DNA of 64,000 bases from the NCBI GenBank assembly GCA_963682055.1, contig OY821742.1, forward strand, positions 19,340,135-19,404,134. The letters run 5' to 3'. The notes under the pieces were generated by a model, which was given only the letters and a program-made list of their open reading frames with translations, did no database searches and was not told the origin of the DNA. The stretch comes from Primula veris. Its lineage: Eukaryota > Streptophyta > Magnoliopsida > Ericales > Primulaceae. Made by a program: the position numbers and the translations under genes. The first letter of the stretch is position 1, and the number at the start of each line of letters is the position of its first letter. Below are positions 57,884-64,000 of the stretch, in pieces.

Positions 57884-59060
57884 TTATTCTACTCTTGCAT
57901 TAATTAACTTTTCTTGAGATTGGTTTTTGGGTTTTCCTAAGAGTTGCGGAAAACGAGGTGAGACTATTATCTTTGAATTTTGAGCATTAGCATTCTCTTC
58001 ATCTTTTTCATCCTCAATAGGGTTAGCAATCCCTGTCATTTTAGTTTGTTGAGATTGCACTCTTTTAGGGGCATGAGTAGATTGATTGATATTATGGCCA
58101 CTTCTTAAATTAACAGCAAATGTTTCACTCACTTTTTGTTTAATCCATTTATTCTCATTTTTATCTCATCTTTTCCGATCTTTCCTCTTTCTCTTTTTAA
58201 CAGGTGTATGGATATCTACTATCCCGCAAAACGAGTAGTAGGCTATCCCACAATTTGAGCAACTCTTCCAAGTTTTTCTTAAGATTATTTTTGTTTGATT
58301 CATCATTTCCCTTATGGGTTGAATTACTTGGTTTAGGGTTAAGAGGTGAGAAAGATATTCGGTGAGTTTTAGTATTTGGGATTTCATAGAGTTGAGTGAT
58401 TGATTCTTTTGGTTTTTCAGGTTCCTTTTGCTGCTCCCAACTTGGGTTTATTTTAGCAATTAAGCCTAACTTCTCAACTCATTCACTTAGAGCTTGAGAG
58501 GCAAATTGACCAAAGGTGAAGGTATCTACCATTTGTCTCCATCCTAGAGAGGTATAGAAGATTCTAATCCTCATTGGTAAAGAAATTCCATGGGATGGAT
58601 AGTCTCTAATGAGTTTGTTGAATCTATACCACGCTTCATGGTATATGCTTCAGAATGTTTAGGAAGGAAGTTTTGAATTAATTTGCGAGCATCGGTTAGG
58701 CGAGATGCTGGGTAGAAGTACTTAAGAAAACATTCTAACATGCTACTTCAAGTTCTAATCGAATTCTTTGGTAGATTTTTGTACCATTCTAAGGCATTTT
58801 CTTTTAGGGAAAATCGAAACAACTTGAGTTATATCCGATCAAGCGGAATTCGACCATTACACACCAAGCGGCATGCGTCGGCGAAATCCTCGAGATGTGA
58901 GTAAGGGCTCTCACTATTCAGACCAGAAAAGATTGGAAGTATTTTGATAAATTGAGAATCGTGCAGAACGAATTGCTCCTGGCCGAGATTAAACACAATG
59001 GAAGACAAACCAACCGAGATTAAGCATTGCTCAATTGTTTCTTCATTGCACGCCCTACTT
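57884..59060 (-). pseudogene. Athila-type gag remnant
   Basis: Minus-strand blocks in order: FIKILPIFSGLNSESPYSHL, EDFADACRLVC, LKLFRFSLKENALEWYKNLP, FLKYFYPASRLTDARKLI, EAWYRFNKLIRDYPSHGIS, FYTSLGWRQMVDTFT, then a linker with CSNCGIAYYSF and the FAVNLRSG block followed by PRFPQLLGKP. The pattern L-P-x-F-x-G-L...HL..F, FSL...A..W...LP, F...FFP.S, and EAW.RF..L...CPHHGI with a downstream AVTLRSG is that of Athila and related gypsy gags (PF03732). Several stops and frameshifts lie between blocks, for example after QALSE near 58485, so it is inactive. Confidence 0.85.
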
Positions 59061-59099
59061 CCATTTAAAACAAGCGGATAGAAGTGTTTGGATGGTGTC

Positions 59100-59765
59100 G
59101 AAGTTTTTTTTTTTTTTTTGAATGAATTAATATTTAATAATTAATTCAAGTAAATTCAAAATAATTAATTAAAAACAATTATTTTTTTTCTTTTTAGAAC
59201 CTGGTTCTTCAAACCAGAATTTTTTTTGGAATTTTAACTTTTTATTTTATTTTATTAATTAAATTAAATAATTAATAATAACTTTTTTTTTCATTTTTTT
59301 TAAATTATCCCGATTCTTTAAATCGGGGAAAATAGTTTTTTTGGAATTTTTTTCCAGTTTCTATTAATTAAAAATGAATTAATTTCGAATTATCAATTAA
59401 TATTAATTAAAAATCTTTCAATTTCAAAAATTAATTAAAATTTTAATATTCTGAAATCTTATATTTTCTTTTAAGATTTGGTTAGTTGGTGAGATAAGAT
59501 TTGTTGTGACCTTCTTTATCTAATTTTGTTAGAAAAAGATTTGATATATTTTAAATATTTTATCCTTATCTATTTCAACCAACTTTTGACTTTAAAAGCT
59601 TTTATTTATTATTTTTCGGAATTTATATTAATAAATTCAAGGTTTTTTTTTTTTTTTTTATACTTATTCTTTAAAATTAGGAATGGATTTTTTTTAAATA
59701 TATAATTAAATAATTAGGATTTTAGGAAGAATAATTATAACAAAATTAAAAATCCTAATTTTACT
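59100..59765. other. T/A-rich untranslated leader of the Athila-like element
   Basis: Between gag and the primer site lies low-complexity sequence with TTAATTAA-rich words and several long T runs (59105-59121, 59641-59659). Two AACCTGGTTCTT/CGATTCTTTAAATCGGGG-like blocks stand out. Non-coding. Confidence 0.6.
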
Positions 59766-59769
59766 AGGC

Positions 59770-59797
59770 TTGGCCGGTTAGGTTGACCGGTCAGGTC
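59770..59797. promoter_or_regulatory. Paired TGACCGGTCA-type palindrome in the leader
   Basis: TTGGCCGGTTAGG and TTGACCGGTCAGG stand side by side. The second is a perfect 10-bp palindrome core (TGACCGGTCA). The same pair occurs at 6192-6219 and 35871-35895, and single copies in the LTRs. It may be a protein-binding site; this is inference. Confidence 0.4.
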
Positions 59798-59873
59798 CGA
59801 GGTTTATTTGAATACTTTTTAACCCAATTTGCAAGTTCGTTTTGGAAACTAATATCAAGCTGAAATTAATTAC

Positions 59874-59888
59874 TCGGTAGCGGCACCA
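59874..59888 (-). other. tRNA-Asp-like primer binding site
   Basis: The minus strand reads TGGTGCCGCTACCGAG six bases inside the 5' LTR, resembling TGGCGCCGTTGCCGGG, the complement of the plant tRNA-Asp 3' end. The copy at 6344 (TGGCGCTGCTGCCAGAG) differs at other positions, and both together point to that tRNA. Confidence 0.7.
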
Positions 59889-59894
59889 AAATAT

Positions 59895-60483
59895 TGACTG
59901 ACCCTTAAGTGTGTAATTTTTGCTCGCAAGAGTATGAGTGCAATTGTAATATAATTCTCGGAAATACGAGTTCGTTCCACGGAGAACCAACCAAGTTCAA
60001 TATTAGTCTTTTAATTACCTAGATTTTGGGTTTTTAATCTCATTTTTCTCAAATAATCCACCAATATATTTTATACAAACTAACCAATTTACAAAATTAC
60101 ATGCGAGAGTTGTCAATCCTAACAAATATAATCTAGCAAATTATGGCTGTGTGTGTTCGATTAAGTGAATTTTCCTAACAATATATATTATGCAAATAAG
60201 GAGTCGTCAATTCACAAACATGCAATAATAAATAAACTAATACTAGATAAAACAAATATCCAATCACACGTTAAAAACCACAAACATATACTGAAAAATT
60301 ATAGTAGATATCAAAGAAAAGTACTTAGATTGAAAGCTGGTGATAATAATGCGTGATGACAAAAGTATCCCAAAATATATTATAGAAGGAAGATTATTTT
60401 AGAGAGAGAGAGATGTTATGAGCCTAAGGAAGCTCTCGAAAAATAAAAATACAGAATAATGTTCTCTTAGAATTCGAAATTAT

Positions 60484-60531
<48 letters not shown>

Positions 60532-60892
60532 AAACCCAACAAACTTGTCTTATCTAAAACTTAAAATCAGAACTGACTTGACCGGTCAGGTTTCAGAATG
60601 TTCATGATGTTTATATCGTTTTGGTCTCTGTTTTGGTCAACTCTAGACTTGTCTTTGGGGTCCTTTGACTTCTGATTTCCTCACTTTTGGTCCTTCAATT
60701 GGTCTTCTTGCATTCTTGGCTCATTTTTGTGCTAATTCCATGAGATTTCCTACAAAAATATAGAAATGCGCAAATAAATCGGAAAAATGCAGAAAAACAC
60801 AAAATATGGCTTAAACAAGCCGAAATATCAACGAAACAACGCTAATATAGACCATTTTAACACATGAAAATTACCATTTCATGGTCCAATCA
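59895..60892 (-). repeat. 5' LTR of the Athila-like element
   Basis: 998 bp, minus orientation, starting TGATTGGACCATGAAATGG and ending GGGTCAGTCA. It includes a 45-bp AT microsatellite at 60486-60530 and TTGACCGGTCAGGT at 60579-60592. Similarity to the 3' LTR is high along the whole length by eye. Confidence 0.9.
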
Positions 60893-60897
60893 ATTGA

Positions 60898-61684
60898 CCT
60901 GATTTTTTTTTAAATTGTGTTTTTTGTGATCATATGTTGTGTTCAAATGTCCACATATAGACTATTTTTAAATTATCATTAGACAATTTCTGATGACCAT
61001 ATAATGTTTTAAACGACCATAGAACAATTCAAATGTTGCATTTGTTGTGGCCATTAAAGGGACATGTGATCATCTTGTTGATACATTAACCAAAACCATA
61101 AATAATAAATGGTCCGCATTTTGGTTGAATATGTTCTCAAATATCTCTTTGAATTCGTTATATTAATGAGACACCATCTTCGCCTTTCGATAGAGCATGC
61201 ACATACTTTAGTTGACTTTATAAATTAAGCAGATTGTCCCATGATTCCCATCTTATACAAGACAAAAGAAGAACTTATATATTATATTATTGATACATAC
61301 TTGCACCTATATTGCTTAATTAATGTTTTAACTCAGATTTGGTTCCGTTAACATCCATATAAAGTTAACTTTGACATTTTAGGACTTTTTACATTTTTAA
61401 GTCATTTGTTTAGATAAACACATGTGTTATGATCTAGATTCAAAAATAACTTTTGATCTTTCTACTTGTTGAATTTGATTATATACTTTTAATCCTTACT
61501 AGGCAATGTATGCAAAATGTGTACAATGCAGAAGATAAAATATTTACAAGAAAATCAAGGTCAACAATCAATAAACACCAATCATTATTGAACAAGAGTA
61601 TTTGTTAAATCTACTTTTCTGAACAATATTATTTGTTAGATCTAGTTTTCTTACTTTTGTGTTAGAAGATCCATAATATATTTG
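60898..61684. other. Intergenic AT-rich sequence
   Basis: The stretch following the Athila-like element up to the Harbinger-related fragment. No exon, RNA gene or element end recognised. Confidence 0.4.
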
Positions 61685-62032
61685 CAGGAAGACGAAAATT
61701 ATTTTGTTGGTTCCCTTGTCGATGAGCAGATAGATGTTGTTGAGCAATCTCCAGACCAATTATTGAATAAAAGAGGCAGAAAGAAAAAAAAACTATTCGT
61801 TTTTCGAAAAATGAAGACATTATCTTAGTCTCTTCTGAGTAGCTTAACACTAGCATGGAGCGATTAATACGACGAACCAAACATTCAAACGACTGCCCAA
61901 ATTATCATGTTTGGACATCAGTATCACTAACCAATCGATAACATAGCTTCAAGAAAAAGTGAACAAGTTTAAAGGTTGTTTTGCTCAAATAGAGATAAAA
62001 AATTCGCCACGCTCCGCCGAGAAAAATATGTT

Positions 62033-62063
<31 letters not shown>

Positions 62064-63770
62064 TGATTGTTAGTTTATATAGAACTTGATTTCACAATAT
62101 AAACATAACTTTTCTTATAGTATTAGTGGTGTGAATTTGTTACTTTTTGCTAAAATGGTCTGAAGTTGAGTACTAAAATGAATGTGTTCTTTAGAATTGG
62201 TCTTGGAGTTTCTGAAGTATAGTATAGAGAGATCGTTGTTTTTTACTGGTTGTATTCGTTTCTTTTTAACAAAATTTGGATGTTGGTGTGTGGTTATATA
62301 ACAAAATATGTGAATTTTTCATCACCGAAAACGTAAATTTAGTCGAGCTTAGTCTCTGAAATCTTAACTCTTGAAAGGATTTTTATCATTAATGAAATCA
62401 ATAAAATATGGACTACCATTGTAGTTTATGTTAGGGGATTTGAGTATAGTTATCTTTTGCACTTTTAGCATAGTTTGCTTTTATGTTTATATGATGTAAT
62501 TTGGCTGACAACGTTTAAAACTAAAATTTTTGTATATTAAGTCATATGAAACTAAGTTTTGAGATGGATGGAATTAAATGATTTTTTTTTTATTACACTC
62601 AATATGAACTCGTTATCTCTTATGTTCATTTACTTGTTTATATCGAGTTGTTCCTGAACCCGACTATTAGGTTTCTCCCTTTGTTCATATTGATGGGCTT
62701 GTTTTGTAAAGTTATTTGATTATTTAACTTGAGAAAACAAAGTATTTAGTCGAATAGAGCTTTGTTTCTTTAATTTGAGAAAACTGAGTATTTGTTAGCT
62801 CACATTTTTATCTTACTTATTCAGATATGTTGACTATGTAATTATATATTGTCATGTTAGTCGTATAGGTAATTGTCTAGGTAGTTAATGTGTGATCAAG
62901 GTACAAACTACTGCCACATATAATTTGCTCAATGGACTAAAAAAATGGGCTTCTTTGCATGTACTTTATCGTAGTTAAATGCGACATGTTTGTAGTTGTG
63001 TTGTTCTAACTTACTTATTGGTGTAGATCATGTCTTTCGCCATGACCTTCTAACATGATACACTGAGTTCTTCTGTATATTTTTTTATAGATCAATGAGG
63101 TGTAACAAATGTATTTTATAATACATAAAGGTGCATTTGAATTTAACAATATCTGAGATATTTTGAGAACTAAAACAAAGTGGATGACACGCAATCACCT
63201 TTATTCGAAGAAGAGGTTTTACATGTCATGTCCTCCTCGTCTTCATGATTCTATTTATTTGGATGATGATAACACTCATCATAAGCCGTATGAAAATATT
63301 GAATGACCTCTCAATAGGAAAGCTGAACAGCAGAAATTAAAAAATAAAAGAGAAAATGATAAGAAGGTGACTTGTTAGAAAATTGGAAAAAATATAAGAT
63401 GGAAATGTCTAAAGATAAAAGAAGATAGTTTTTTTTTCCATGGAATTCGAAAAAGAATAGAAGATTTCAAAACAAAAGATTGATATCGAGAACGAAAATA
63501 TTGATCTTGAAGATAAAAGGCTAGTCGTAGAGGTCGGCAAATGAGTTCTACATCGAGTCGGAAAACAAATTGAAGATTAAGAGGAAAAAAACTGCAAAAC
63601 AAAACACTTGATTTGGAGGGATAAACAATTTGCATCAAGTCCGACGACAATCCGACAACAGTGCGATATTTGAAAAGGAAAGGATTGAAATTAAGAACAA
63701 GCAAATTGAACTTGATGCAAAAAGTTGCTCCATCAACAGCTAAAACAAGAGATTACCATTATATTGATGG
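61685..63770 (+). pseudogene. Harbinger-associated MYB-like protein remnant
   Basis: Scattered plus-strand blocks fit, in order, the accessory MYB-like protein of PIF/Harbinger elements and its domesticated relatives. They are EDENYFVGSLVDEQIDVVEQ (61688), a FFEK-EDIILVSSE-LNTSM block split by shifts (61790-61860), a FKHCWEIL-like and LRTKTKWMTR block (63140-63190), PYENIE-PLNRKAEQQKLKNK (63285-63345) and a charged NAM-associated-type tail (63430-63770). The usual forms are EEDILLVSAWLNTS, F.HCW..L+..PKW and ERP.GRKAEK.K. Stops, frameshifts and about 1.2 kb of AT-rich sequence in the middle show decay. The transposase partner is not in the window. Confidence 0.6.
62036..62063. repeat. (AT)n microsatellite
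   Basis: About 14 AT dinucleotides. Confidence 0.95.
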
Positions 63771-64000
63771 ATGTAAGTAATTTGGTTGCAGAGTAAAAAC
63801 TATTTATCGAATCACGGAGAGTGGAAATTGATGCTAGAAAAATTTAGTAGTTGAAGTTGTAATACTTATTTTTGCGGTACGACTTGAAGATTAGTTGTCT
63901 TATTTTGTAAATGCTAATGGTCTAATTTGATATCTATTTTTACGTATAAGTAGTAATGGTTTCATTTTGTAACCGCTTACTGTATAAGTCGAATTGTGTT

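Larger units (their letters stand above)
53894..60892 (-). mobile_element. Structurally complete, gag-only Athila-like LTR retrotransposon
   Basis: A perfect 5-bp duplication ATTGA (53889-53893 and 60893-60897) flanks a 7.0 kb element in minus orientation: 5' LTR 59895-60892, tRNA-Asp-like primer site 59874-59888, interior, polypurine tract about 54853-54862, 3' LTR 53894-54852. The interior of 5.0 kb encodes only a decayed gag and unidentified downstream frames; RT, integrase and protease are not seen. It must have moved using proteins of another element. Gag type and primer site both point to Athila within Ty3/gypsy. Confidence 0.9.

Noticed and set aside
63375..63704. Minus-strand 109-codon hydrophobic frame
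   Set aside because: It is antisense to the Harbinger MYB-like tail, whose plus-strand blocks are recognisable.

Overview
This 64 kb window is nuclear DNA of a flowering plant, almost certainly a eudicot. It is strongly AT-rich. It holds two intact genes with plant-type introns, a decayed plastid-targeted gene, and a dense layer of nested transposable elements: Ty1/copia, Ty3/gypsy of the Athila, Tat and tRNA-Met-primed types, hAT, PIF/Harbinger, Mutator-like, Stowaway and Helitron. There are no operons, no CRISPR arrays and no bacterial features. Functional coding sequence is about 2 kb of the 64 kb.

Layout. 1-5.8 kb: two copia remnants, one per strand. 6.2-8.6 kb: an Athila-like LTR with part of its leader, sitting at the broken edge of a GC-richer Tat-type gypsy pol fragment. 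9.9-11 kb: a MITE-like element. 11.1-17.7 kb (minus): a plastid phosphoglycerate kinase pseudogene, of which only the last exon and the decayed first exon remain. The space between them holds a hAT element and a 3.6 kb Mutator-like element carrying a foreign exon fragment and a large minisatellite. 17.7-20.7 kb: a mini-Helitron, microsatellites, an inverted-repeat element with a 31-bp tandem array, and a copia fragment.

22.4-31.2 kb (plus): an intact EMSY-LIKE (ENT-domain) gene of seven exons, 285 codons, with no recognisable Agenet/Tudor exons; its second intron holds a Mutator-like element with a tRNA-like segment. 32.3-38.1 kb: a hAT element, one orphan alpha/beta-hydrolase exon, a copia LTR with a Stowaway hairpin in it, a solo Athila-like LTR and another LTR-like stretch. 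38.3-43.3 kb (minus): an intact plastid enoyl-ACP reductase gene of twelve exons, 379 aa, with one GC-AG intron and a PIF/Tourist-type element in intron 10.

44-53.9 kb: local duplications, Helitron-like ends, two inverted-repeat elements, an unidentified coding fragment, a decayed gypsy gag with its LTR and tRNA-Met primer site, and a second copia LTR. 53.9-60.9 kb (minus): an LTR retrotransposon complete at both ends (two LTRs, PBS, PPT, 5-bp target duplication) but coding only for a decayed Athila-type gag. 61.7-63.8 kb (plus): remains of a Harbinger-associated MYB-like protein.

The two live genes act in separate processes: chromatin-associated regulation (EML) and plastid fatty-acid synthesis (ENR). 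I found no convincing new multi-gene system. The most notable observations are the gag-only Athila-like family with its recurrent TGACCGGTCA palindrome, the Agenet-less EML gene, and the element with a captured exon inside the PGK pseudogene. Splice sites, element ends and target duplications were read by eye. No database search was possible, so family names rest on recognised motifs.
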